From Achromobacter aegrifaciens (GTDB lineage Bacteria > Pseudomonadota > Gammaproteobacteria > Burkholderiales > Burkholderiaceae_B): a DNA stretch of 64,000 nt. A program made the translations under genes and the position numbers. Location of the stretch: assembly GCF_902859735.1 (NCBI RefSeq), contig NZ_CADIJY010000002.1, positions 496,001-560,000 of the forward strand, written 5' to 3'. The notes below the pieces were generated by a model, which made no database searches, was not told where the DNA came from, and saw only the letters and a list, made by a program, of their open reading frames with translations. Below, piece by piece: positions 15,851-24,791 of the stretch; position 1 is the stretch's first letter, and each line of letters opens with the position of its first letter.

Positions 15851-17377
15851 ATGGAAATCTTCAACAACCTGATGCACGGGTTCTCCGTCGCCTTCGCGCT
15901 GGACAACCTCATGTGGGCCGTGTTCGGCGTGTTCATGGGCAACCTTATCGGCGTGCTGCCGGGCATGGGCGTGCTGGCCGCGATCTCCATCCTGCTGCCG
16001 CTGACCTACACCATGACGCCCACGGCGGCGCTGGTGATGCTGTCAGGCATCTACTACGGTTCGCAGTACGGCGGCGGCATTACCTCCATCATGCTGAACC
16101 TGCCTGGCACCGCATCACACGCGGTGGCCTGCCTGGACGGCAATCCGCTGGCGCGCAACGGCAAGGCTGGCTCGGCGCTGTTCATGCTGATGTTCTCGTC
16201 GTTCTGCGGCGCGTCGGTCGGCATCCTGGCGATGATTCTGTTCTCGCCCATGCTGGTTGACGTGGCCTTCAAGTTCGGCCCCGCCGAGTACTTCTCCATG
16301 ATGATGCTGGGCCTGCTGGCCGGCGCCACCTTGGCCAAGGGGTCGGCGATCAAGGGCGTGGCGATGGTGGTGGTGGGCCTGCTGCTGGGCGTGGTGGGCA
16401 CCGACGTCAACACCGGCACGATGCGTTTTCACTTCGGCATCCTGGAACTGTCCGACGGCCTGCAGATCGTGGCGCTGGCCATGGGTCTCTTCGGCGTGGC
16501 GGACTTCCTGAAGAACATCAACCGCATCGGCGGCGATGCCAAGGTGACCACCGCCAAGATCAGCATGAAGTCGATGCGGCCCGAAGCCGGCGACATCAAG
16601 CAGTCGCGCGGCGCGCTGGTGCGCGGCACGGCAATCGGCGCGGCCTTCGGCATCCTGCCTGGCACCGGCCCTACCATCGCCTCGTTCATTTCGTATGCGA
16701 CGGAAAAGAAGGTGGCGCGCGAGCCGCGCCGCTTCGGCCGCGGCGCCATCGAGGGCATCGCCGGACCGGAAGCGGCCACCAGCGCCTCGACCCAGACCAG
16801 CTTCATTCCTACCATGAGCCTGGGCATCCCTGGCGATCCGGTGATGGCGTTGATGCTGGGCGCGCTGATCATCCACGGCATCCAGCCGGGACCGCAGATG
16901 ATGGTGGAGCACGCCGACATGTTCTGGGGGCTGATCGCCAGCTTCTGGGTCGGCAACGTGCTGTTGCTGCTGTTGAACCTGCCGCTGATCGGCATGTGGG
17001 TGCGGCTGCTGACGGTGCCGTTCCGCTACCTGTTTCCGGCGGCGCTGTTCTTTGTTTGCGTGGGCGTCTACAGCACCAACAACAATCTGTTCGACGTGGC
17101 CATGGTGACCTTGTTCGGCGCGGCGGGCTACGCGCTGATCCGCATGCGCTTCGAACCCGCGCCGCTGTTGCTGGGCTTCGTGCTTGGCCCCATGGTGGAA
17201 GAGAACTTCCGCCGCGCCCTGCTGCTGTCGCGCGGCGACCTGACGATCTTCGTCTCGCGGCCCATCAGCCTGGGCTTCGTGGTGGCGTGCGTGGGGTTGA
17301 TTGCGCTGCTGGTGGTGTCGGCCATGCGCCAACGCAAGCAGCGTGTGGGCCTGGCGCAAGCGGAGTCTTCCGCCTGA
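15851..17377 (+). CDS. tctA: Tripartite tricarboxylate transporter large subunit TctA
   Basis: 508 residues, the family's usual length, with about 12 membrane segments. Signature blocks are present: GVLPGMGVLAAISILLPLTY, YYGSQYGGGITSIMLNLPG, GILPGTGPTIASFISYATEK and SLGIPGDPVMALMLGALIIHGIQPGP. These two repeated GxPG regions form the substrate path. It works with TctB in the inner membrane as a Na+ or H+ coupled carboxylate importer. Substrate unknown. The stop is followed by a hairpin at 17399-17423 and then a convergent gene. Confidence 0.93.
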   Translation: MEIFNNLMHGFSVAFALDNLMWAVFGVFMGNLIGVLPGMGVLAAISILLPLTYTMTPTAALVMLSGIYYGSQYGGGITSIMLNLPGTASHAVACLDGNPLARNGKAGSALFMLMFSSFCGASVGILAMILFSPMLVDVAFKFGPAEYFSMMMLGLLAGATLAKGSAIKGVAMVVVGLLLGVVGTDVNTGTMRFHFGILELSDGLQIVALAMGLFGVADFLKNINRIGGDAKVTTAKISMKSMRPEAGDIKQSRGALVRGTAIGAAFGILPGTGPTIASFISYATEKKVAREPRRFGRGAIEGIAGPEAATSASTQTSFIPTMSLGIPGDPVMALMLGALIIHGIQPGPQMMVEHADMFWGLIASFWVGNVLLLLLNLPLIGMWVRLLTVPFRYLFPAALFFVCVGVYSTNNNLFDVAMVTLFGAAGYALIRMRFEPAPLLLGFVLGPMVEENFRRALLLSRGDLTIFVSRPISLGFVVACVGLIALLVVSAMRQRKQRVGLAQAESSA

Positions 17378-17398
17378 CGACTGCCGCTGCGTGGCGAC

Positions 17399-17423
17399 GG
17401 ACCGGCTCCTGCGGGGCCGGTCC
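17399..17423. terminator. Hairpin between convergent genes, possible terminator
   Basis: GGACCGGC (17399-17406) pairs perfectly with GCCGGTCC (17416-17423) over a 9-base loop. It lies between the stops of tctA and the convergent Rdx gene. There is no T-run on either side, so it may only be a weak or Rho-assisted end point for both. Confidence 0.4.
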
Positions 17424-17432
17424 GTATGCGCT

Positions 17433-17753
17433 TCAGGCGTCGGGCGCGGCCAGCGGGCCGGCGGTGTGGCCGTCGATATGGCCCAGCGTGCGCCCGGGAT
17501 CCAGACGATCGCGCACGCGCTGCTTCAGTTCCTTGGCCGAGGGGAAGCCGCCATCGCTCTTGCGGTCCCAGATCAGGTCGCCGTTGTAGGTGACCTGGAA
17601 GATCCCGCCGGTGCCGGGCTGCAGCACGACCTCGCCCAGATCGATGGAAAAGGTGGACAAGAGTTCCTGGGCCATCCAGCCGGCGCGCAGCAGCCACTGG
17701 CACTGCGTGCAGTAATGGATGACGATGCGGGGGCGCAGGGCGGGTGTGTTCAT
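17433..17753 (-). CDS. SelT/SelW/SelH (Rdx) family redox protein
   Basis: 106 residues. A thioredoxin-like Rdx fold with CxxC in HYCTQCQWLLRAGWMAQELL and a later GTGGIFQVTYNGDLIWDRK block. In animal homologues the second Cys is selenocysteine; here it is Cys. The role is thought to be thiol redox, perhaps methionine-sulfoxide or stress related, but is not settled. Cytoplasmic, no signal. Transcribed toward tctA and divergent from the MFS pump, whose start is about 70 bases away. Confidence 0.87.
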   Translation of the reverse strand: MNTPALRPRIVIHYCTQCQWLLRAGWMAQELLSTFSIDLGEVVLQPGTGGIFQVTYNGDLIWDRKSDGGFPSAKELKQRVRDRLDPGRTLGHIDGHTAGPLAAPDA

Positions 17754-17826
17754 AGCTGGAAGATTCTACGCCGGTTCATGGATAATATCGGGTTTTCCCG
17801 GGTCTGCGATGGACCCCGAGCCTGCC

Positions 17827-19026
17827 ATGAAGTCTGCATTATCCCCCCGCGGCCAACGCTGGCTGATCGGCCTCCTGATGGGGCTGGTTACGCTTACGCC
17901 CATGGGCATCGACATCTATCTGCCCTCCCTGCCCGTCATGGCGCAGGATTACGGCCAGCCCGTCACCGCGCTGCAAGCCAGCATCACCCTCTTCATCTTC
18001 GCCGTCGGCGTGGGCCAGATCCTGATCGGCCCGCTGGCCGACCGCTATGGCCGGCGGCCAGTTGCGCTGGGCGGCGCGCTGGCGTATCTGCTGGGCTCGG
18101 CGCTGGGCGCCGCGGCCACGTCGCTGGACGTGTTCTATGCCGCGCGCGTGATCCAGGGGCTGGGCGCGTGCTCGGCCTCGCTGGTGGCCTTTGCCGCGGT
18201 GCGCGACTGCTTCAGTCCCGCGGTGGGCGCGCGCGTCTACAGCTATTTGAACGGCGCCTTATGCACCGTGCCCGCGCTGGCGCCCATGGTGGGCGGCGCG
18301 CTGGCCGTGCATGCGGGCTGGCGCAGCACCTTCGTCTTCATGGTGCTGTTCGCCCTGACGCTGGCCGGCTTTCTGGCGATCCGCTTCGAGGAAACGCGCG
18401 CCGCGCCTCCCAGACCGCAAGGCCCGCTCTACAGCCTGCGCCGCTATGCGCCGATCGCGGCCAGCGGACGGTTTCTGTATTTCGCGGCGTTCGGCATGGC
18501 CGGCATGGCGATGATCCTGGTGTTCGTATCCGCCGCGCCCGTGGTGCTGGTGCAGCAGCTGGGCTATTCCGAACTGGGCTTCTCCGCCTGGTTCGGCGGC
18601 AACGCGGCGATCAACATCGGCGCCTTCTTCCTGGCTCCCGCCTTCATCGCGCGCTATGGCCGCCACACCATGGTGCGCGTAGGCATGGCCGCCCTGCTCG
18701 CGGCCGCCGCCATGCACCTGGCCGCTTGGCTGTGGCTGCCCTTGTCGGCCTGGATCTTCATGTTGCCGGTGGCGGTGTTGACCGTGGGCTTTTCGCTGGC
18801 GCTGGGATCCGGGCTGAGCCTGGCGCTGGAGCCCTTCGCCGAGCGCGCCGGCACCGCGGCCGCGGTGTATGGCTTGTTCCAGATGAGCGGATCGGCCGTC
18901 ATCGCCACCCTTTTGCTGGACAGCGGCATGGCGCCCCAAGCGGCGATGGCGCTGATCGGCGCGGTCATCGTCGGGCCGCTGCTGTGCCTGTCGCCGGGCA
19001 TGGCGCGGCGCCTGGCTGCGGGCTGA
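17827..19026 (+). CDS. Bcr/CflA family MFS drug efflux transporter
   Basis: 399 residues from the ATG at 17827; an ATG at 17809 in frame is also possible as neither has a strong ribosome-binding site. Twelve membrane segments. The family signature follows the first segment (TPMGIDIYLPSLPVMAQDY), and motif A is GPLADRYGRRPVALGGA. Members export bicyclomycin, chloramphenicol, sulfonamides or Cys in exchange for protons. The substrate is not predictable. 53 bases before the enoyl-CoA hydratase gene on the same strand. Confidence 0.9.
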   Translation: MKSALSPRGQRWLIGLLMGLVTLTPMGIDIYLPSLPVMAQDYGQPVTALQASITLFIFAVGVGQILIGPLADRYGRRPVALGGALAYLLGSALGAAATSLDVFYAARVIQGLGACSASLVAFAAVRDCFSPAVGARVYSYLNGALCTVPALAPMVGGALAVHAGWRSTFVFMVLFALTLAGFLAIRFEETRAAPPRPQGPLYSLRRYAPIAASGRFLYFAAFGMAGMAMILVFVSAAPVVLVQQLGYSELGFSAWFGGNAAINIGAFFLAPAFIARYGRHTMVRVGMAALLAAAAMHLAAWLWLPLSAWIFMLPVAVLTVGFSLALGSGLSLALEPFAERAGTAAAVYGLFQMSGSAVIATLLLDSGMAPQAAMALIGAVIVGPLLCLSPGMARRLAAG

Positions 19027-19079
19027 CGCCGAGCCGCGTAAGCCTCTACTATCCAGGGATAGCCCACCCTGGAGACGAC

Positions 19080-19874
19080 ATGAATAACGAACAAGCGGCG
19101 CAAGAGCCGATCCTGGCGCGCCACGCCGAAGGCGGCGTGGTGACGCTGCGCCTGAACCGCCCGGGCCAGTTCAACGCGCTGTCCGAAGGCATGCTGGCCG
19201 CGCTGCAGGCGGAGATCGACGCTTTGTCGCGCGATGCCGGCGTGCGCTGCGTGGTGCTTGAATCCAGCGGCCGGGCGTTCTGCGCCGGCCACGACCTGCG
19301 CGAAATGCGCAGCCAGCCCTCGCTGGATTATTACCGCGACCTTTTCAGGAAATGCAGCGCCGTGATGCAAGGTTTGCAGGCATTGCCGGTGCCGGTGATC
19401 GCCAAGGTGCACGGCATCGCCACCGCGGCGGGCTGCCAACTAGTGGCCAGCTGCGACCTGGCCGTGGCGGCCGACACGGCGAAGTTCGCGGTGTCGGGCA
19501 TCAACGTCGGCCTGTTCTGCTCCACGCCCGCCGTCGCCCTCAGTCGTAACGTATCGGCCAAGCGCGCCTTCGAAATGCTGGTGACGGCGCGCTTCATCGA
19601 TGCCGGCCAGGCCAGGGATTGGGGCCTCATCAACGACGCCGTGCCCGAGGCGCAACTGGATCAGCGCGTGCGCGCACTGGTGGATGACATCCTGGCCAAG
19701 AGCCCCACGGCCATCCGCTACGGCAAGCGCATGTTCTACAAGCAGCGGCAGATGGCGCTGGCGGATGCCTACGACTATGCGGGCGACGTGATGGCGCGCA
19801 ACATGATGGAAGCCGACGCCTGCGAAGGCATAGACGCCTTCCTGCAAAAACGTCCGCCGCGCTGGCAGTCCTGA
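19080..19874 (+). CDS. Enoyl-CoA hydratase/isomerase family protein (ECHDC3-like)
   Basis: 264 residues from the ATG at 19080, with GGAG five bases upstream. Crotonase fold: the first oxyanion region is SSGRAFCAGHDLREM and the second HGIATAAGCQLVASCDLAVA. The AGHDLREM variant and overall length resemble the ECHDC3 subgroup rather than a classic FadB-type hydratase; of the two Glu that serve hydration, one appears replaced in GIATAAGCQL (normally G-x-x-x-G-G-G-x-E-L), so hydratase activity is uncertain. Substrate is an acyl-CoA; pathway unknown. May be co-transcribed with the MFS gene. Confidence 0.85.
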   Translation: MNNEQAAQEPILARHAEGGVVTLRLNRPGQFNALSEGMLAALQAEIDALSRDAGVRCVVLESSGRAFCAGHDLREMRSQPSLDYYRDLFRKCSAVMQGLQALPVPVIAKVHGIATAAGCQLVASCDLAVAADTAKFAVSGINVGLFCSTPAVALSRNVSAKRAFEMLVTARFIDAGQARDWGLINDAVPEAQLDQRVRALVDDILAKSPTAIRYGKRMFYKQRQMALADAYDYAGDVMARNMMEADACEGIDAFLQKRPPRWQS

Positions 19875-19909
19875 TTCGACGCCGCGGGGCCGCGCCGCCC
19901 GCGGCTCCG

Positions 19910-21190
19910 CTAGGCCAAGGCCCAGCCGCCGGCCGCGGCCAGCAGCACCACCCAGACGGGCGACCAGCGTGCATAGACCAGCAGGCCGAACAGCAGCAAG
20001 GCCAGGCCGAAATCCACCCGATCGCGGATGGCGCTGGTCCAGACCGGGTCGTACAGGGCCGACAGCAGGATGCCCACGACGCTCGCGTTCACGCCCGCGA
20101 TCAGGTTGCGCACGCCGGGCCGCCGCCGCAGGCTTTCCCAGAACGGCAGCGCCGCCGCCACCAGCAAGGCGCCCGGCAGGAAGATCGCCGCCAGCAACAC
20201 CAGTCCGCCGGCCCAGCCCGACAAGGGGCCCGACGACATCGCGCCCAGGAAGGCGGCAAAGGCGAACAGCGGCCCCGGCATGGCCTGCGCCGCGCCATAG
20301 CCTGCCAGGAAATCGGCGTTGGAAACCATGCCTCCCGCCACCGAGGCGGATTCCAGCAAGGGCAGCACCACGTGGCCGCCGCCGAACACCAGCGCGCCCG
20401 CGCGGTAGAAGCCTGAGAGCTGCTGCGCCAGCGGCATGCCGCTGATCGCCGCCCAGGCCGGCAAGACCGCCAGCAGCAGCACGAACAGCGCCAGGGCCGT
20501 GAATCCCGCGCGGCGCGACACATTCAACGGCGGCACCGCCAGCGCAGGTCGCGGCGGCACCTGCAGCGCGGCCAGGCCGGCGATGGCGCCCAGCAGGATC
20601 GCGCTCAATTGCCCCAGGGTCGTCGGCATGAGGATGGTGATGAGCGCCGCCGCCACCGCCAGTCCCGCCCGTTCGCGGTCAGGACAGAGCGAGCGGCCCA
20701 TGCCCCAGACCGCTTGCGCAATGATGGCCACCGCGGCGATCTTCAGTCCATGGATGGCGCCCGACGCGGACAGCCAGCCGAACTGCGCCAGCCCCAGCGC
20801 GAAGAGGATCAGCGCCACGGCCGTGGGCAGCGTGAACGCCACCCAGGCCGCCAGCATGCCGGCCCATCCGGCGCGTTTCAGGCCTATCGCCATGCCGACC
20901 TGGCTGCTGGCCGGCCCCGGCAGGAACTGGCACAGCGCCACCAGGTCGGAATACGCATAGTCGTCCAGCCAGCGCCTGCGCTCCACGAATTCCGTGCGGA
21001 AATACGCCAGGTGCGCCACCGGCCCGCCGAAGGACGTCAGCCCGAGGCGCAGGAATACCAGGAAGACTTCCAGACAGGACCCCCGGCCGGGCTGCTCGCG
21101 CGTGGCAGTGGCGGGCTTGCTGGCGACGTGTTCGTCTTGGTGGGGAGGCAGCGGCGGCATGGGATTCGGCTTCATCGGCAGGCGGGGCAT
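19910..21190 (-). CDS. chrA: Chromate transporter ChrA, long form
   Basis: 426 residues, the two-domain (long-chain) form. It has two homologous halves: FLRLGLTSFGGPVAHLAYFRTEFVERRRWLDD and a matching second repeat near FYRAGALVFGGGHVVLPLLE. Conserved GPASSQVGMAIG and GPLFAFAAFLGA blocks follow each. ChrA expels chromate from the cytoplasm, driven by the proton gradient. The start at 21190 has GGA near a suitable distance; ATGs at 21175 and 21160 are alternatives. No chrB regulator is adjacent. Confidence 0.9.
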   Translation of the reverse strand: MPRLPMKPNPMPPLPPHQDEHVASKPATATREQPGRGSCLEVFLVFLRLGLTSFGGPVAHLAYFRTEFVERRRWLDDYAYSDLVALCQFLPGPASSQVGMAIGLKRAGWAGMLAAWVAFTLPTAVALILFALGLAQFGWLSASGAIHGLKIAAVAIIAQAVWGMGRSLCPDRERAGLAVAAALITILMPTTLGQLSAILLGAIAGLAALQVPPRPALAVPPLNVSRRAGFTALALFVLLLAVLPAWAAISGMPLAQQLSGFYRAGALVFGGGHVVLPLLESASVAGGMVSNADFLAGYGAAQAMPGPLFAFAAFLGAMSSGPLSGWAGGLVLLAAIFLPGALLVAAALPFWESLRRRPGVRNLIAGVNASVVGILLSALYDPVWTSAIRDRVDFGLALLLFGLLVYARWSPVWVVLLAAAGGWALA

Positions 21191-21386
21191 GAGGGTCCTG
21201 CCCCCGCCCCATGCTTATAGCCGGGCGCCGCGGCGGATTCAACCGCCTGAACGGGCCGGGCCATATGGCGGGTTTACCTCGCCCGCGTAGCCGCTACAAA
21301 CAACTTTACAAATACCCTACAAATATCGGCGGACTGCCCGGCGGCATGCCCCTAGCATCGCGAGTCCTCATCCGGCCGTATCCCCC

Positions 21387-22682
21387 ATGTTCAAGTTCGC
21401 GATCCGCATCTTCGTCGTCGCCGCCATCGGTTATGTCGCGGGGTCGCAGCTGGTGGAACGCAGCTTGATGTATCTGCTGGATTCGGTCAGCGCGGATCTG
21501 TCGTACCAGGCTGTCCGGGGACAGATGCATGTGCTGCGCACGGAACTCGACAGCATCGCGCCGGCCGCTCGCGCCGAGCGCCTGCGCGACGACATCCAGC
21601 CGCTTTACGGCCTGGGCCTGGGTCTGCTGGCCGATGCCGACGTCACGCCCAGCACAGAGGAACAGCGGCAATTGGCCACGCTGGGCATCATCATGCGCGA
21701 CGATTACAACGTCTATCTCGCGCCCTTGGCGGGCCAGCCCCGGCAGTGGCTGGAAGTCCGCCTGCCGCGCGCGCCGGTGCTGGAGCGATGGGTCACCGTT
21801 GGCGTCTGGACTGCGTTGAGCCTGATCGTGGGCATCATCCTGCTGCTGCTGTGGGCCCTGCCCCTGTGGCGCGACCTGGACCGGCTGCGCAACGCCACGC
21901 TGCGCATGGGCCAGGGAGACCTGGGCGCGCGGGTGCGGCTGTCGCGCCTGGCCGGCATGCGGCACGTGGGCGAAAGCTTCAACCAGATGGCCGAGCGCAT
22001 TTCGGCGCTGGTCGAAAACCAGCGCAGCCTGACCAACGCGGTCTCCCACGAATTGCGCACGCCGCTGGCGCGACTGTCCTTCGAGGTCGCCATGCTGGGC
22101 CAGGACCAGCACCTGCCCAAGCGGCACCAGATACTGCGCGACATGCAGGCCGACATCTGCGAACTGGAAACGCTGGTGGCCGAATTGCTGGTCTATGCGC
22201 GGCTGGAACGCCCCACCGACGACACCGTCCGGCTGGAAACCGTGGACACCTGCGACTGGCTGGGCGAAGCGCTGGCGCAGGTGGCGCACCAGGCCGAGGC
22301 GCGTGCGATCCAGTGCCATGTGCATCGCGACTACCCGCCGCGCGTGCGGCTGCATCCGCGCTACATGAGTCGGGCCTTGCTGAACCTGGTGCAGAACGCG
22401 GTGCGCTACGCCAGCCGCCACGTGGAGGTCAAGCTCACCCAGTGCCCGTCGGGCGGCTTCGAGCTGATCGTGGACGACGACGGCGGCGGCATCGCGCCCG
22501 CCGACCGGACACGCGTGTTCGAACCCTTCATCCGCCTGGATGAAAGCCGCGACCGCGGCACCGGCGGCGCCGGCCTGGGCCTGGCCATCGTCTGGCGAGT
22601 GGCCGCCAGCCACGGCGGCGGTATCGAAATCCACGACAGCCCCCTGGGCGGCGCACGCTTCGTGTTGCGCTGGCCGGCCTGA
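21387..22682 (+). CDS. RstB-like sensor histidine kinase, orphan
   Basis: 431 residues. One membrane segment near 7-20, a periplasmic RstB-type sensor (about 25-135), a second membrane segment about 140-160, a HAMP domain, then the kinase core. The phospho-acceptor is His221 in VSHELRTPLARLSFE. N box NLVQNAVRYA, G1 DDDGGGI and G2 GTGGAGLGLAI are intact, so it should be active. Organisation matches RstB/PhoQ-type kinases. No response regulator lies upstream or downstream, so its partner is encoded elsewhere. Start has a weak ribosome-binding site. Confidence 0.9.
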   Translation: MFKFAIRIFVVAAIGYVAGSQLVERSLMYLLDSVSADLSYQAVRGQMHVLRTELDSIAPAARAERLRDDIQPLYGLGLGLLADADVTPSTEEQRQLATLGIIMRDDYNVYLAPLAGQPRQWLEVRLPRAPVLERWVTVGVWTALSLIVGIILLLLWALPLWRDLDRLRNATLRMGQGDLGARVRLSRLAGMRHVGESFNQMAERISALVENQRSLTNAVSHELRTPLARLSFEVAMLGQDQHLPKRHQILRDMQADICELETLVAELLVYARLERPTDDTVRLETVDTCDWLGEALAQVAHQAEARAIQCHVHRDYPPRVRLHPRYMSRALLNLVQNAVRYASRHVEVKLTQCPSGGFELIVDDDGGGIAPADRTRVFEPFIRLDESRDRGTGGAGLGLAIVWRVAASHGGGIEIHDSPLGGARFVLRWPA

Positions 22683-22791
22683 GCATGGCCCAGGCGAAAA
22701 CTCCATTTATGGCACTACCTTCCTGGTCCAAGCCGCGGCATCCTGTCGGCACGAGATTCCGCTCGGCAACACGCATCGAAAAGGTAAGAAC

Positions 22792-23271
22792 ATGACCCAG
22801 CGTTTGAATTATTTCCAGGTATCCGAGGAACAGTCCAGGAAGTACCTGGAATTCAGCATGTCGCTGAAGAAGACCCCCATCGTGCAGGAGGTCGGCGAAC
22901 TGGTGGACATCCGCGCGTCGCAAATCAACGGCTGCGGCTTTTGCCTGGACATGCACGTCAAGCAGGCCCGCATCGCCGGCGAGCGCGAACTGCGCCTGCA
23001 TCACATCGCCATCTGGCGCGAGTCCACGCTGTTCTCGCCGCGCGAGCGCGCCGCGCTGGCCTGGACCGAGGCGGTCACCACCCTGTCGGCGCAGGGCGTA
23101 TCGGATGCGGTCTATGAGGACGTGCGCGCGCAGCTGTCCGAAAAGGAAATTTCCGACCTGACCCTGCTGGTGGTCGGGATCAACGGCTGGAACCGGCTGA
23201 ACGTGGCATTGCGCACCGTGCCGGGTTCGGCCGACGCGGCCTACGGCCTGGACAAGGCCGGGCTGAACTAG
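22792..23271 (+). CDS. AhpD-like carboxymuconolactone decarboxylase family protein
   Basis: 159 residues from the ATG at 22792, with AAGGTAAG upstream. The AhpD/CMD fold is shown by the redox motif GCGFCLDMHVKQARIAG (CxxC-x3-H), a proton-relay Glu in ERELRLHHIAIWRES and the tail LVVGINGWNRLNVALRTVP. Such proteins reduce peroxidase partners or act as small alkyl hydroperoxidases in the cytoplasm. Its stop interlocks with that of the MocR gene on the other strand: the CTAG at 23268-23271 encodes both TAG codons. Confidence 0.9.
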   Translation: MTQRLNYFQVSEEQSRKYLEFSMSLKKTPIVQEVGELVDIRASQINGCGFCLDMHVKQARIAGERELRLHHIAIWRESTLFSPRERAALAWTEAVTTLSAQGVSDAVYEDVRAQLSEKEISDLTLLVVGINGWNRLNVALRTVPGSADAAYGLDKAGLN

Positions 23272-24698
23272 GACTGCATCAGCTGCAGTATGCGCAGACC
23301 CAGTTCACGGGCCTGCGCCTGCGTGGCGATATTGGTGAAGCTGAGCAGCAGCGCCGATTGCCCCTGTGGGGCGGCGTGCCAGCGCGACAATACGCCCGCA
23401 TACATGCCCTGCTCTTCCATCCGCCCGGCCAACGCCACGTCGCTCTGGCCGTCTTCCAGGCGCGCCACCAGATGCATGCCGCCGGGCTGCGGCTCGATCC
23501 GCAGGCGCTGCCCCAGCGCATCATTCAGGCCCGCCACGGTCGCGGCGCGCCGTTCCGCGTACAGCTTGCGCATGCGCTGGATGTGGCGGCCGAAATGGCC
23601 TTCGGCCATGAAGGCGCTCAATATGGCCTGGGTCAGGCCAGGCGCAGCGCCCGCCTGCAAGCGCGCGGACTGCGCGAAGCGTCCAGCCTGCGCCTCGGGC
23701 ACCACCAGATAGGCCAGCCGCAGGCCGGGAAACAGCACCTTGCTGAAGGTGCCCGCGTACAGCACCCGCCCCTGCGTATCCAGGCTCTTCAAGGCCGGCA
23801 ACGGACGGCCGACGTAGCGGTATTCGCCGTCGTAATCGTCTTCCACGATCCAGGCCCCGCAGCGTTCGGCCCAGTCCAGCAAGGCCTGCCGGCGCGGCAA
23901 TGACAAGGACATGCTCAAGGGGCTTTGATGGGCAGGCGTCACCACCGCGCCGCGCGCCCGCCCCGCCCGCTCGATGCCGGCGCCGACCATGATGCCGTCC
24001 TGGTCCACCGGCACGGGCACGGGCTTCAAGCGCGCCTGCTCCAGCAGCGCGCGGGTTGGCGGATAGCCTGGATCTTCCATCCAGACCTGGTCGCCGGCTT
24101 CGAACAGCGTCTGCAGGATCAGCGCCATCGTGCTGTTGTAGCCGGCGGTGATGAACACCTGCGAGGGCTGGCAATGGATGCCGCGCGCCACCTGCAGATA
24201 GGCGGCGGTCGCGCTGCGCAGGGCTGGCAGGCCGCCGCTGGGCGGATAGGCCAGGTCCCCGGCCTGCAGGCCGCGCAGTTGCCGCGCGCCCAGGCGGGCC
24301 CAGAGCTTGCGGGGAAATTCATCCAGCGCCGGCAAGCCCATCTGGAACGGCCGCAGGCCCGAGGGTTCGCGCCAGCCCGGGCCGTCGCCGGGCGTCTCGG
24401 CAGGAATGGCCACGGCGGGGGGCGGCGCGTGCTGGGGCTGCAGGTCGGGCGCTACCACCGTACCGGCCTGGCCGCGCGCCTGGATATAGCCTTCCGATGC
24501 CAGCAGTGAATACGCGACCTCCACCGTGCCGCGCGCCACGCCCATCTCCTTGGCCAGCGCCCGCGCCGATGGAATGCGGTCGCCTGGCTTGAGCGTGCCC
24601 TGCGCAATGGCGCCGCGAAAGCGCTCGTAGACCTGGCGGTACAGAGGCTCGGCGCCGTCCGGCGGCATGGGCGGGTCCTGCTGCTGCGGGCTGATCAT
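23268..24698 (-). CDS. MocR-type (GntR-aminotransferase) regulator
   Basis: 476 residues. An N-terminal GntR winged helix (about 15-85: PLYRQVYERFRGAIAQGTLKPGDRIPSARALAKEMGVARGT, quoted in part) is fused to a fold-type I aminotransferase domain (about 115-470). The PLP lysine is Lys320 in AGTFSKVLFPG and the phosphate/aromatic contacts NSTMALILQTL and DPGYPPTR are visible. MocR proteins such as GabR and PdxR sense PLP or a PLP-amino acid adduct. It is divergent from the GNAT-azoR unit with repeated ATGGC motifs between them, so that unit is a likely target. Confidence 0.9.
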   Translation of the reverse strand: MISPQQQDPPMPPDGAEPLYRQVYERFRGAIAQGTLKPGDRIPSARALAKEMGVARGTVEVAYSLLASEGYIQARGQAGTVVAPDLQPQHAPPPAVAIPAETPGDGPGWREPSGLRPFQMGLPALDEFPRKLWARLGARQLRGLQAGDLAYPPSGGLPALRSATAAYLQVARGIHCQPSQVFITAGYNSTMALILQTLFEAGDQVWMEDPGYPPTRALLEQARLKPVPVPVDQDGIMVGAGIERAGRARGAVVTPAHQSPLSMSLSLPRRQALLDWAERCGAWIVEDDYDGEYRYVGRPLPALKSLDTQGRVLYAGTFSKVLFPGLRLAYLVVPEAQAGRFAQSARLQAGAAPGLTQAILSAFMAEGHFGRHIQRMRKLYAERRAATVAGLNDALGQRLRIEPQPGGMHLVARLEDGQSDVALAGRMEEQGMYAGVLSRWHAAPQGQSALLLSFTNIATQAQARELGLRILQLMQS

Positions 24699-24742
24699 GG
24701 CATAGTCCAGAATTCAATTTATGGCCCTTCTAATTATGGCAT
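24697..24742. promoter_or_regulatory. Repeated ATGGC motifs, candidate MocR boxes
   Basis: ATGGC occurs in the same orientation at 24697-24701, 24721-24725 and 24736-24740. TTATGGC is shared by the last two (24719-24725 and 24734-24740, a 15-base period) and ATGGCAT by the first and third. Direct repeats are typical of MocR operators. The first overlaps the regulator's own start codon. Confidence 0.45.
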
Positions 24743-24791
24743 GCGGCTCCTAAGATGACTGCACTTGAACCCTGACACCGCCAGTGCATCC

